A stretch of DNA of 64,000 bases. Origin: CAISIP01 sp031396205. GTDB lineage: Bacteria; Pseudomonadota; Gammaproteobacteria; Burkholderiales; Burkholderiaceae_C. Shown here one piece after another: positions 1-8,308 of the stretch; within the stretch, counting starts at the first letter, position 1; the number at the start of each line of letters is the position of its first letter. Location: positions 4,402-68,401 of the forward strand of contig JANNKH010000082.1 of assembly GCA_031396205.1 (NCBI GenBank), written 5' to 3'. The notes under the pieces were generated by a model. The model did no database searches. It saw only the letters and a program-made list of their open reading frames with translations, and was not told the origin of the DNA. Made by a program: the position numbers and the translations under genes.

Positions 1-528
1 ACCCGGACGCGGCCGTTCCTGTTTGCCGACACCGACTTCGATGCCGCGCTGTATGCCGGCACGCCGCAGCAGGTCCGGGACTGGGCCGGCACCCGCTCCA
101 CCTTGTTGCTACCGGAAGATCTGGTGCCGGTATGCGCGCCCAGCCTGATCCCGGCAGGACGCCGGATGCTGCCCGGTGAACTGGCCGACATGCCGCTGCT
201 GCAGCAAAGCACCCGACCCCATGCCTGGCGGCAGTGGTTCCATAGCGCATCGGTGCTGGCGCCCAAGGCATTGGCGGGCCCGCGCTACGAATTGTTCTCG
301 CTCACCGTGGCCGCGGCGGTGTGCGCGATGGGTGTTGCGCTGGTGCCGCGCCTGCTGGTCGAACATGAATTGGCCAGTGGCCAGCTGGTGCAAGCCTGCG
401 CGCACGCCCTCATTGCCGAACGCGCCTACTACCTGGTGACGCCGCAACACCGTGACCGCAAGGCGGCGCTGGAGCACTTCATGGATTGGCTTTGGCGCAA
501 CGCCACGGCCGAGCAAATGCAGGTCTGA
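1..528 (+). CDS. LysR-family transcriptional regulator, C-terminal part (5' truncated by window)
   Basis: The frame is open from base 1 to a TGA at 526-528, giving 175 residues of the substrate-binding domain of a LysR regulator; the N-terminal helix-turn-helix lies outside the window. The segment reads like a GcvA-type effector domain: a stretch ending LLLPEDLVPVCAPSL is followed by a hydrophobic VAAAVCAMGVALVPRLLVE and a C-terminal LEHFMDWL helix. LysR proteins bind a small co-inducer here and act as tetramers at promoters. The target cannot be told, since the divergently encoded neighbour that LysR genes usually control would be to the left. An internal TTG at 103 is not the true start because the homology extends upstream of it. 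Confidence 0.85.
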   Translation, partial: TRTRPFLFADTDFDAALYAGTPQQVRDWAGTRSTLLLPEDLVPVCAPSLIPAGRRMLPGELADMPLLQQSTRPHAWRQWFHSASVLAPKALAGPRYELFSLTVAAAVCAMGVALVPRLLVEHELASGQLVQACAHALIAERAYYLVTPQHRDRKAALEHFMDWLWRNATAEQMQV

Positions 529-644
529 GACCCTTTCACCGTTACAACCAAAGACGGACGCCTTGTCATCGTCGATAATTTCGATGTAAAAGAGTTGCGC
601 TGGCAGGCGCAATTACCTGACCAGCCTACAAACAGGAGACCACG

Positions 645-965
645 ATGGCGACATCGGGCAAGAACGACACGCTGGGTTTCCCCACCCTTCGATGGGAAGA
701 GGAAGAGCAGGCAACCCGGCCTATGCCGCTGCATGAGTTGCCGCGCCAGGTCGGTATTGACAACGCCATGGCCATCGTCGCCCGGCGCCATGAGCGTATC
801 GCCAAGGCGATCACCGTTTTCTGGGGCTCGCAAGACTGCGTCGACTATATTGACAAGCTGGTCATGAGCGGCGGCGACGGACTCGGCAACGCGCGCGTGG
901 GCTTCAAGCCGGAGGTGGTGTCGGCCTTGATGAGCCTGATCAGCCTGCACCAGATGGACAAATAG
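645..965 (+). CDS. Small conserved hypothetical protein (106 aa)
   Basis: The gene starts at ATG 645 behind a good ribosome binding site (AGGAGA at 635-640) and ends in TAG at 963-965. The product is soluble, with an acidic N-terminal patch (RWEEEEQ), no signal peptide, no membrane segment and no motif I recognise. The middle (residues 40-75) is helical in character, with a single cysteine in the sequence GSQDCVDYIDKL. It lies alone between the LysR fragment and the convergent acetoacetyl-CoA synthetase, with stops 12 bp apart. Codon use matches the surrounding genes, so I take it to be real, but I cannot assign a function. Confidence 0.7.
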   Translation: MATSGKNDTLGFPTLRWEEEEQATRPMPLHELPRQVGIDNAMAIVARRHERIAKAITVFWGSQDCVDYIDKLVMSGGDGLGNARVGFKPEVVSALMSLISLHQMDK

Positions 966-977
966 GTCCGCGCGCCA

Positions 978-3146
978 CTACCCCGGCAATCCGCGCGAAC
1001 GCGCAAACCCGACATACCAGTCCAGGCAGGCCGGATTGGCCATCGCTTCCCGGTTGACCACCTTGTCCAAAGGCTGGCCCAACAACAATTTCTTGATCGG
1101 CAGCTCCTGTTTCTTGCCCGACAGCGTGCGTGGTATTTCCGGCACCTGGAAGATCGCATTGGGTACGAAACGCGGCGACAAGGCGGTCCTGATGGACTGG
1201 TTGATACGACCGCACAGGGCCTCGTCCATGTCCAGCCCCTCGCGCAGCACCACGAACAGCGGCATATAGCTCTCGCGTCCCAGGTACTCCAGGTCCACCA
1301 CCATCGAGTCCAGCACCTCGGGCAGCGCCTCGACCGCGCTGTACAACTCGCTGGTGCCCATGCGCAATCCGTGCCGGTTGATGGTGGCATCCGATCGGCC
1401 GTAGATCACGCAGCCTCCATTGGCGCCGACCTTGAGCCAGTCGCCGTGGCGCCAGACTCCAGGGTACATGTCGAAATAGCTCGACAGATAGCGCGCATTG
1501 TCGTGGTCGCCCCAGAAAAACAGCGGCATCGACGGAATCGGTTCGGTACACACCAGTTCGCCGACCGCGTCCCGTACCGGCTGACCGTTCTCGTCCCAGG
1601 CCTGCACTGCGCAACCGAGCAGACGGCATTGCATCTCGCCCGGCACCTGCGGCAACTCGCGGTTGCCGCCGATAAAGGCACCGGCAAAGTCCGTGCCCCC
1701 GGAGATGTTGCACCACCAGATATCCTGGATGTGGCCCCCACGCTCGCCCACTGCGTGTGGCTCCCTGCCCCCCAAGGGGGCCTTCGCGCCTTGGGACGTC
1801 CCGGCGTCGCTCACAGGGCCCCCACGCTCGCCCACCACTGCGGCGTGGATCTTGCGAAACTGCCGGGTTCCCCAGTTCTGCACATCCTCGCTCAAGGGCG
1901 AACCGGTGCTGCCCAGCGCACGGACCTGGCGCAGACCATCGATCCCGGGCAGGTCGATGCCCGATTTCATGCAGTTGGCAAAAAAGGCAGCGCCGGCACC
2001 GAAGAACGTGACGCCCGACTCGGCGGCGAAACGCCACAGGGTGGTCCAGTCGGGGGCCAGGCGCTGGCCGCCCGCATCATGTGAGAGACCGGCTGGACTG
2101 CCATCGAAAATGCAACAGGTCGCCCCCAGCAGCAATCCCGACACCTGCGCGTTCCACATCACCCAGCCGGTCGAGCTGTACCAGTGGTAGCGCTCACCCA
2201 GGCTGTTGGCGATATAGCTGCAGCCTACGTCGTTGTGCAACCCCACCAATTCCATCGTGACCAGGGTCGCGCCGCCGTGGCCATGCACGATGGGTTTGGG
2301 CAATCCGGTGGTGCCGCTGGAATAGACGATCCACAACGGATGGTCGAACGCCAGCCAGACCGGTTCGAAAGCTCGGGTCGCGTCATCGTCGCGGCCGATG
2401 GCCTGTGCGAAGTCCCCATGGGCCAGGGTGGTAGCGGCGCTCGACAGTGTGCCCAGGTTGTCGAGCATCAGCAGATGACACACCGTCGGCAACGCGGCCT
2501 TGAGCTGGGCCACCACGGCCAGCCGGTCCTGGTCCTGGCCGCCATGGGTCACGCCGTCGCAGGCGATCAGCACCTTGGGCTCGATCTGGCGGAACCGGTC
2601 GAGCACCGCGTTTACGCCCATGTCGGGCGCGCAGATGCTCCACACCGCGCCAATGCTGGCGCTGGCCAGAAACGCCACGACGGCCTCGGGCACGTTGGGT
2701 AGATAGGCGGCGACACGGTCTCCCGGTTGCACCCCTTGGGCCAAAAGGTGCAAGGCCATCGCGGCGACCTGCTGGCGCAATTGCGGCCACGCCATCACAC
2801 GCGGCCCGCCGTTGCCCAGGCTCTTTTCCCCGTGGCTGACAAGCGCCGGCATGCCTGCCGCATGCGCGGCATCCACATGCCGCAGCGCCTGACGGGCATA
2901 GTTGATCTGCGCGCCGGGAAACCAGCGCGCGCCGGGCATGCAGCGCTCGACCAGTACCGCGCTATGGGGCGTAGGCGACTGCAGGTCGTAGTAGTCCCAC
3001 AGGCTTTGCCAGAACCCCTCAAGGTCGGTGGTCGACCAGCGCCACAGCGCGTCGTAATCATCGAAGGACAGGCCGCGCTCTTGTTGCAGCCACTGCTGGT
3101 ACAGCCGGATCTGGGGCACAAACGGGGGCAGGTGTGCAGCACGCAT
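978..3146 (-). CDS. Acetoacetyl-CoA synthetase with an in-frame repeat insertion
   Basis: A 722-residue AMP-forming acyl-CoA synthetase. The order of blocks fits acetoacetyl-CoA synthetase: an N-terminal ACAS extension, then the AMP-binding P-loop YSSGTTGLPKPIVHGHGG, ISGGTD, the YGRSDATINRHG adenylate-binding region and the C-terminal catalytic lysine block LSGKKQELPIKKLL. It activates acetoacetate to acetoacetyl-CoA in the cytoplasm. I chose ATG 3146; a longer frame reaches 3284 but its extra 46 residues do not look like the family and cross the operator region. The protein is about 60 residues longer than usual, mostly because of an insertion just before QDIWWCNISGG encoded by a GC-rich repeat (see 1733-1835). 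The gene is divergent from tetR and probably shares its operator. Confidence 0.88.
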   Translation of the reverse strand: MRAAHLPPFVPQIRLYQQWLQQERGLSFDDYDALWRWSTTDLEGFWQSLWDYYDLQSPTPHSAVLVERCMPGARWFPGAQINYARQALRHVDAAHAAGMPALVSHGEKSLGNGGPRVMAWPQLRQQVAAMALHLLAQGVQPGDRVAAYLPNVPEAVVAFLASASIGAVWSICAPDMGVNAVLDRFRQIEPKVLIACDGVTHGGQDQDRLAVVAQLKAALPTVCHLLMLDNLGTLSSAATTLAHGDFAQAIGRDDDATRAFEPVWLAFDHPLWIVYSSGTTGLPKPIVHGHGGATLVTMELVGLHNDVGCSYIANSLGERYHWYSSTGWVMWNAQVSGLLLGATCCIFDGSPAGLSHDAGGQRLAPDWTTLWRFAAESGVTFFGAGAAFFANCMKSGIDLPGIDGLRQVRALGSTGSPLSEDVQNWGTRQFRKIHAAVVGERGGPVSDAGTSQGAKAPLGGREPHAVGERGGHIQDIWWCNISGGTDFAGAFIGGNRELPQVPGEMQCRLLGCAVQAWDENGQPVRDAVGELVCTEPIPSMPLFFWGDHDNARYLSSYFDMYPGVWRHGDWLKVGANGGCVIYGRSDATINRHGLRMGTSELYSAVEALPEVLDSMVVDLEYLGRESYMPLFVVLREGLDMDEALCGRINQSIRTALSPRFVPNAIFQVPEIPRTLSGKKQELPIKKLLLGQPLDKVVNREAMANPACLDWYVGFARSRGLPG
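1733..1835. repeat. GC-rich repeat inserted in frame within acetoacetyl-CoA synthetase
   Basis: The 19-base string GGCCCCCACGCTCGCCCAC occurs at 1733-1751 and again at 1817-1835, exactly 84 bp (28 codons) apart. Between them sits a hairpin-forming CCCCC-CAA-GGGGG core. On the minus strand the two copies encode a repeated VGERGG motif. The spacing keeps the reading frame open. The block interrupts the otherwise conserved sequence that joins RQFRKI to DIWWCNISGG in this enzyme family. From memory, similar strings are scattered in Comamonadaceae genomes; that needs a database search. Confidence 0.75.
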
Positions 3147-3198
3147 GGGCCAAGCGTACCCCACCCCCGCGCTTTCGGCTCTGGGTATCGGATCAGGG

Positions 3199-3228
3199 TT
3201 TGTACGGGTGTACAAATAACTTGTACAA
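3199..3228. promoter_or_regulatory. Probable TetR operators in the aacS-tetR divergent promoter
   Basis: An 18-bp palindrome, TTTGTAC-N4-GTACAAA, lies at 3199-3216, and a second perfect 8-bp palindrome TTGTACAA follows at 3221-3228. Both share the TTGTAC half-site. They lie in the 97-bp gap between the divergent synthetase start (3146) and the tetR start (3244), which is where a TetR dimer would be expected to repress both directions. Binding is inferred from position and symmetry only. Confidence 0.65.
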
Positions 3229-3243
3229 CCGTTCAATACTGGA

Positions 3244-3996
3244 ATGGACGCCCGATCCCGCTCGGCCAAGGCCGCGCGATCCACTGTGGATCGTGATGCC
3301 GATCCACGCCCGGACCGGCGCCAGGCTATTTTGCTGGCAGCGGAAAAACTGTTCGCGCAAAACGGCTACCACGCGGTGACGATACGCCAGATCGCGATCG
3401 AAGCAGCGGTTCCGCTGGCGCTGGTCGGGTATTACTACGGACAGAAGCATGCGTTGTTCGAAGCCATCTTCGAGCACTGGAGTCCCACCATCGACGAACG
3501 CCTGAATGGCTTGCTGCTTGCGGTGGATGCTGGCGGCCCCGAACTGTTGCGCCACATCGTCGAGGCCTTCGTGCAGCCGGTGCTGCGCATGCGCGCCAGT
3601 GCCGAGGGCGAGTTCTATGCGCTGCTGGTGGCGCGTGAACTCAGTTATGCGTCGCCCGAAGCCGACCGGGTGTTGCGCCGGCATTTCGACCCATTGGCGC
3701 ATGCCTACATCGCGGCCCTGCAGTCGGCGCTGCCCCATACCAGCATCGGCGATTGCGCCTGGGCCTACCAGTTCGCGCTCGGCGCCCTGCTGCACCACAT
3801 GAGCGACCAGCGCGTGGCCCGTCTGTCGCTGGGAGCCAGCACGCCAAATGACGTGGCCGCGCATCCGATGCTGGTGCGATTCATCGAAGGCGGCATCCGC
3901 GCCGCCCTGCCGCCCATGGCATCGCGCGCGTCGCCACTCGGCGCGCCCCGCTCCGCTTCTTCACCCCGCCGCTCAACCCAATGGAGACACGCATGA
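3244..3996 (+). CDS. TetR/AcrR-family transcriptional regulator
   Basis: A 250-residue regulator. Residues 27-75 form the TetR helix-turn-helix: RRQAILLAAEKLFAQNGYHA, then TIRQIAIEAAVPLALVGYYYG. The remainder is an all-helical ligand and dimer domain followed by a proline/serine-rich tail. ATG 3244 is used although it has no clear ribosome binding site; a GTG at 3286 is an alternative that keeps the whole DNA-binding domain. The stop TGA (3994-3996) overlaps the ATG of the next gene in the arrangement ATGA, so the regulator is translationally coupled to the TRAP transporter genes and most likely controls them, itself and the divergent synthetase through the palindromes at 3199-3228. The ligand is unknown. 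Confidence 0.88.
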   Translation: MDARSRSAKAARSTVDRDADPRPDRRQAILLAAEKLFAQNGYHAVTIRQIAIEAAVPLALVGYYYGQKHALFEAIFEHWSPTIDERLNGLLLAVDAGGPELLRHIVEAFVQPVLRMRASAEGEFYALLVARELSYASPEADRVLRRHFDPLAHAYIAALQSALPHTSIGDCAWAYQFALGALLHHMSDQRVARLSLGASTPNDVAAHPMLVRFIEGGIRAALPPMASRASPLGAPRSASSPRRSTQWRHA

Positions 3997-5072
3997 AACC
4001 ACTTCGCCGCACCCTTTTGTCCGCCGCCGCTGCCGCAGCACTGGCCACGCTGGCACACCTTCCCGCCAGCGCGCAGCAGGTCATCAAGCTCACCGCCACT
4101 GCCGGTCATCCACCGGTGTTCCTGTGGGTCAAGACCATGGACGACGTGTTCATCGGCGAGGTCGACAAGCGCCTGGTGGCGGGCGGCAACAAATACAAGA
4201 TCGAGTGGACCAAGGCCTGGGGCGGCACGCTGATCAAGCTGGGCAGCGAGTCCAAGGGTGTGGCCGACGGCATTGCCGACATCGGCCTGGTCAGCACCAT
4301 CTTCGAGGCGGCCAAGTTCCCGATGCAGAACGTGACCTACTACACGCCGTTTGGCAGCGACGACGTTGGCCTCATCAGCAAGACCATCTCGGACATGCAG
4401 ACCAAGATCCCGGCCATGGCCGACGCCTGGAACAAGAACGGCCTGACCTACCTCAATGGCATGGCACTCGATTCGTACCATATCTGGACCAAGTTCCCGG
4501 TCACCAAGATCGAGGACCTGCAGGGCAAGAAACTCAGCGCGCCGGGCCCGGCAGCAAACTGGGTCAAGGGCACCGGCGCGGTCGCAGTCGCCGGTACGCT
4601 GAACAGCTATTACGAAGACATCAAGTCCGGCGTGTCGGATGGCGCAGTGGTGTTCGCCACCGGCGCCGGGGCAGCCAAGCTGCATGAGGTGGCGCCGTAT
4701 GTCACCAAGGTCAGTTTCGGCTCCCAGTTCTCGGGCGGCATCGCGGTCAACAAGTCGCGCTTCGAAAAGCTGCCCGCCGAAGTGCAAAAGGCGATGCAGG
4801 AGGCTGCCGACGAGTGGTCGGCGCAGTACGCGAAGATGCAGTCGGCAGCGGTCAACACGGCGTTGCAGAAAATGACGGACGCCGGCGCCAAGATCAGCGA
4901 ACTCGCGCCAGCCGAGCGCAAGCGCTGGGCCGACGCGCTGGGTCCGGTGGCCCAGACCTGGAGCGCCGACGTGACGGCCAAGGGCGGTCCGGGCAAGGAC
5001 GTGCTCAAGATGTACACCGACGCACTCAAGCGCAGCGGCGCCCAGCTGCCGCGCGACTGGACTGCGAATTGA
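3993..5072 (+). CDS. TRAP transporter substrate-binding protein (DctP type)
   Basis: A 359-residue periplasmic binding protein. Residues 1-28 are a Sec signal peptide with an alanine-rich core and an ASAQQ cleavage region. The mature part has the DctP layout, including a GGTLIKLGSESKGVADGIADIG segment near residue 75 and the DLQGKKLSAPGPAANW region, where this family usually carries the carboxylate-binding arginine. ATG 3993 is preferred to ATG 3981 because GGAGA lies 5 bases upstream and the ATG overlaps the tetR stop. It would deliver an organic acid to the QM membrane subunits encoded next. Its TGA overlaps the TTG start of the following gene. Confidence 0.92.
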   Translation: MKPLRRTLLSAAAAAALATLAHLPASAQQVIKLTATAGHPPVFLWVKTMDDVFIGEVDKRLVAGGNKYKIEWTKAWGGTLIKLGSESKGVADGIADIGLVSTIFEAAKFPMQNVTYYTPFGSDDVGLISKTISDMQTKIPAMADAWNKNGLTYLNGMALDSYHIWTKFPVTKIEDLQGKKLSAPGPAANWVKGTGAVAVAGTLNSYYEDIKSGVSDGAVVFATGAGAAKLHEVAPYVTKVSFGSQFSGGIAVNKSRFEKLPAEVQKAMQEAADEWSAQYAKMQSAAVNTALQKMTDAGAKISELAPAERKRWADALGPVAQTWSADVTAKGGPGKDVLKMYTDALKRSGAQLPRDWTAN

Positions 5073-5635
5073 GCACTCGCAGGCCGGTTGCCGAAGACAG
5101 CTATGGCACGCGCTTGCCGTGGCAGTTCCAGCGCCTGGGCAAGCTGCTCAATGCGCTGGGCACACTATGGATCATCGCGTTGATGATGCTGATCAACACC
5201 GACGTGCTGGGGCGCAACCTGCTCAATGCGCCGGTGCGGGGCGTGACCGAACTGGTGGCCCTGTCGATCGTCGGCATCGTGTTCCTGCAACTGGCCGATA
5301 CCCTGCATAGCGGGCGCTTTACCCGCGCCGATGTGCTGCTGGCGCGGCTGAAGGAAACACGGCCGGTGTTTGCCGCCCGACTGCAGGCGCTGTACCACGT
5401 GGTCGGCGCCGGTTTGATGGGTGTCATATTGTGGGCCGCCTGGCAGCCGCTGGTCGAGGCGATCCGAATCCGGCAGTATGTAGGCGCGATTGGTGACTTC
5501 ACCGCGCCGGTCTGGCCGGTGCGGCTGATCATGCTGATCGGGTTGTGCGCGACGCTGATCACGTTCCTGCTGCTGGCCTGGATCGACCTGCGCCGGGCAG
5601 GCGCCATGCAGTCCGACCTGACAGGTCAGGCCTGA
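5069..5635 (+). CDS. TRAP transporter small permease subunit (DctQ type)
   Basis: A 188-residue membrane protein with four predicted helices: near residues 30-50 (LWIIALMMLINTDVLG), 65-85, 105-128 and 150-172 (RLIMLIGLCATLITFLLLAW). This matches the four-helix small subunit of TRAP transporters, which pairs with the large DctM subunit in the inner membrane. The only start consistent with the N-terminus is TTG 5069, overlapping the dctP stop (TTGA). Its stop TGA at 5633-5635 overlaps the beginning of a short repeat that ends in the ribosome binding site of the next gene. Confidence 0.88.
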   Translation: MSTRRPVAEDSYGTRLPWQFQRLGKLLNALGTLWIIALMMLINTDVLGRNLLNAPVRGVTELVALSIVGIVFLQLADTLHSGRFTRADVLLARLKETRPVFAARLQALYHVVGAGLMGVILWAAWQPLVEAIRIRQYVGAIGDFTAPVWPVRLIMLIGLCATLITFLLLAWIDLRRAGAMQSDLTGQA

Positions 5636-5689
5636 TGAGCGCCGCCGGGCCGTTCCCAAGGGCGAATTCCGTAATGCGCAGCGCGGAGG
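5635..5689 (+). repeat. Intercistronic ~55-bp repeat, copy 1
   Basis: The segment begins ATGAGCGCCGCCGGGCCG at the last base of the dctQ stop and ends GCGCAGCGCGGAGG at 5689. It is clearly related to the two identical copies at 40479-40601 (minus strand) and to the copy at 55341-55392. In each case the element lies between co-directional genes, and here its terminal GGAGG sits 7 bases before the dctM ATG and serves as the Shine-Dalgarno sequence. Confidence 0.8.
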
Positions 5690-5696
5690 ATGTCTG

Positions 5697-7016
5697 ATGA
5701 GCAACGCGGTCATCGCCAGCGGCTCGCTGGTCCTGATGCTGCTGCTGATCTGGGGCGGCCTGCATGTGGCGGTGGTGCTGGGACTGGTGTCGTTCGTCGG
5801 CGTGTGGCTGATCCGGGACGATGTGTCGGTCGCGGCCAACCTGCTGGCGGCGGCGGCCAGCGATGCCATCAACAGCCATATCTTCGGCGTCGTGCCGCTG
5901 TTCGTGCTGACCGGCTTCCTGGTCGCCAAGGCCGATGTCGGCAAGGACGCCTTCGAGGTTGCCAACCAGATTTTCCGGCGCCTGCTCGGTGGCCTGGGCA
6001 TTGCCACCGTGGCGGCCAATGCAGTGTTTGCCGCCATCACCGGCATATCGATCGCGTCGGCCGCGGTGTTCACCCGGGTCGCGGTGCCGCAGATGCTGCG
6101 CTTTGGCTACCGCGGCGGTTTTGCCACCGGCGTGGTGGCCGGCTCGTCCGTGCTGGGCATGCTGATTCCGCCCAGCCTGCTGATGATCCTGTATGGCTTC
6201 TTGTCGGGACAGTCGGTGGGCGACATGTTCACCGCCGGTATCGTCCCCGGCCTGCTGCTGGCCTGCGCATATTGCATCGGCATCGTGCTGATGGCCTACC
6301 TGTGGCCTGCCATGGTGTTTGAAAACGGCGTACCGATCCCGGTCCAGGACCAGGACCTGATGGGCACGCTCGAGTTGCTGCAGAAACTGCTGCCCAGCGT
6401 CGTCATGATCGTTGCGGTACTGGGTGGCCTGTACGCCGGTTTCTTCACCGCCACCGAAGCCGGCGCAGTGGGAGCGGGGCTGGCGCTGGTGATCGGCCTG
6501 CTCAAGCGCAAGCTTGACGGCCCGGGATTTTGGAGCGTACTCACCGAGACCGGCCATGTGACAGTGGCGGTCAGTTTCCTGATCATCTGCGCCAGCATCT
6601 ACACCCGCATGCTGGCCATGTCGGGCATGCCGCAATTCCTGGTCGAGACCATGGCGCAGGCGGGCCTGGGACGCACCGCCTTCCTGTTGCTGTACGTGGG
6701 CATCATCATCGCGCTGGGCACCATCATCGACTCCTCGTCGATCATGCTGATCGTGCTGCCATTGATGCTGCCGATCGCCGAGCAGTTCGGCATGAACCTG
6801 GTGTGGTTCGGCGTTGTGACGGTAGTCGCCGTCGAGATCGGACTGCTGACGCCGCCGTTCGGCCTGTCGGTGTTCGTCATCAAGAGCACCCTGTCCGAGC
6901 CCGGCATCTCGCTGGGCGACATCTTTCGAGGCACCATGCCGTTCACGCTGATCATGCTGGTCGTGCTCGGCCTGTTGATGGTGTTTCCGCAGATCAGCCT
7001 GGTATTGCTCAAATGA
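5697..7016 (+). CDS. TRAP transporter large permease subunit (DctM type)
   Basis: A 439-residue polytopic inner-membrane protein with about 11-12 hydrophobic helices. Family features are visible: GVVPLFVLTGFLVAKADV near residue 65, the GSSVLGMLIPPSLLMILYG motif near 155 and the mirrored TPPFGLSVFVIKS motif near 395. DctM forms the sodium-driven translocation channel and receives substrate from the DctP protein. The ATG at 5697 has a strong GGAGG supplied by the upstream repeat. It is third in the tetR-dctPQM operon and is followed 59 bp later by the lactonase gene, which suggests that the imported compound feeds directly into the enzymes downstream. Confidence 0.93.
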   Translation: MSNAVIASGSLVLMLLLIWGGLHVAVVLGLVSFVGVWLIRDDVSVAANLLAAAASDAINSHIFGVVPLFVLTGFLVAKADVGKDAFEVANQIFRRLLGGLGIATVAANAVFAAITGISIASAAVFTRVAVPQMLRFGYRGGFATGVVAGSSVLGMLIPPSLLMILYGFLSGQSVGDMFTAGIVPGLLLACAYCIGIVLMAYLWPAMVFENGVPIPVQDQDLMGTLELLQKLLPSVVMIVAVLGGLYAGFFTATEAGAVGAGLALVIGLLKRKLDGPGFWSVLTETGHVTVAVSFLIICASIYTRMLAMSGMPQFLVETMAQAGLGRTAFLLLYVGIIIALGTIIDSSSIMLIVLPLMLPIAEQFGMNLVWFGVVTVVAVEIGLLTPPFGLSVFVIKSTLSEPGISLGDIFRGTMPFTLIMLVVLGLLMVFPQISLVLLK

Positions 7017-7075
7017 ACGCAGCGGCCCGCTCCCTCGGCGAACACCAGCGCGCGCCATGGCCGGGAGCCTGAACC

Positions 7076-8143
7076 ATGCCAACCACTTCGTCCACCCCCA
7101 ACCCACTAACCGGATTTACGGTGGATCGCGCTGCGATACGCACCATCGGGCACGACCTGCAGCGACCGGAATGCATCCTGGCCGAACCCGACGGCAGCCT
7201 GTGGGCGGCCGATGCGCGTGGCGGCGTCACGCACATCGCCGGTGACGGTACCCAGCGCTTCATCGGGCAACGCGCCAACGACCGGTTCTCGCAGGCCGCG
7301 GTCGATACCTCTGACGCTTTCGAGGCCAAGTTCACCCAGGGCACCTTGCCCAACGGTCTGGCGTTCGCCGCCAACGGTGACATCCTGATCTCCAACTTCG
7401 GCACCGACCTGCTGGAGCTGATGACGCGTGACGGCCACACCCGAACCCTGTTCGACCGGATCGAGGGCCAGGCGATCGGCAAGGTCAATTTCGTGCTGCG
7501 CGATTCAAAGAACCGCATCTGGATCACAGTGTCGACGCGCGTCAACCCATGGACCAAGGCTGCGGCCAGCCGGGTGTGCGACGGGTATATCGCGGTGGTT
7601 GAACCGGGCAAGGATATTCGGGTCGTCGCGGACGGTTTTTACTTCACCAACGAGATCCGGTTCGATGCACGCGAGCAGTGGCTGTATGTCGTCGAGACCA
7701 CCGGCCCCTGGATCACGCGCATGCGGCTGGACGAGTTGGCTCCCGATGGCGTTCAGCTGAAGGACCGCGCGGTATTCGGCCCGGCCAAGCTCGGCGGGCC
7801 GCCGGACGGCATTGCGTTCGACGCCTTTGGCAATCTGTGGTGCACGCTGGTCATGGTCGACCAGTTGATCGCGTTGACGCCGCAAGGTGACACCCTGGTG
7901 CTGCTTGACGACGGCGACCAGGATGCCAGCCGCAACCTGATCGAGAAGATGGCTGCCGGCACCGCAACGCCCGACGACATGGCGCGCGCGCGCGGAACCG
8001 TCGCGCCCTGGATGGCCAGCATCACGTTCGGTGGCCCGGATCTGCGCACCGTCTACCTCGGCAGCCTTTTGGGCACCACCATTCCGTATTTCCGCTCTCC
8101 GGTGGCCGGCCTGCCGATGGTGCACTGGAACCAGGAACTTTGA
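7076..8143 (+). CDS. SMP-30/gluconolactonase family protein
   Basis: A 355-residue six-bladed beta-propeller of the SMP-30/gluconolactonase/LRE group, probably a metal-dependent lactonase or enol-lactone hydrolase. Visible blade motifs include RPECILAEPDGSLWAAD at residues 24-42, GTLPNGLAFAANGDILISNFG near 90, the metal-site segment FTNEIRFDAREQWLYVVE near 190 and GPPDGIAFDAFGNLWCT near 240. There is no signal peptide. ATG 7076 follows GGGAGC at a good distance. It belongs to the transporter-lactonase-cyclase-fumarylacetoacetase run. The substrate cannot be read from sequence. The frame stays open and GC-rich for 48 codons after the TGA, reported as a finding. Confidence 0.87.
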   Translation: MPTTSSTPNPLTGFTVDRAAIRTIGHDLQRPECILAEPDGSLWAADARGGVTHIAGDGTQRFIGQRANDRFSQAAVDTSDAFEAKFTQGTLPNGLAFAANGDILISNFGTDLLELMTRDGHTRTLFDRIEGQAIGKVNFVLRDSKNRIWITVSTRVNPWTKAAASRVCDGYIAVVEPGKDIRVVADGFYFTNEIRFDAREQWLYVVETTGPWITRMRLDELAPDGVQLKDRAVFGPAKLGGPPDGIAFDAFGNLWCTLVMVDQLIALTPQGDTLVLLDDGDQDASRNLIEKMAAGTATPDDMARARGTVAPWMASITFGGPDLRTVYLGSLLGTTIPYFRSPVAGLPMVHWNQEL

Positions 8144-8308
8144 CGCCATGGGACGCATCCGCGGCAGCACGGGTTCCTCAAGCGCTGGAACGACACGCTG
8201 GCCACATCGCTGGAACCGCACCCGTTGGCGATCGCGCAACAACACCTGGCGCCGCACGGCTGGACACCCGGCAATCACCAATCTTGACCCTGACAGGAGA
8301 TAAACACC

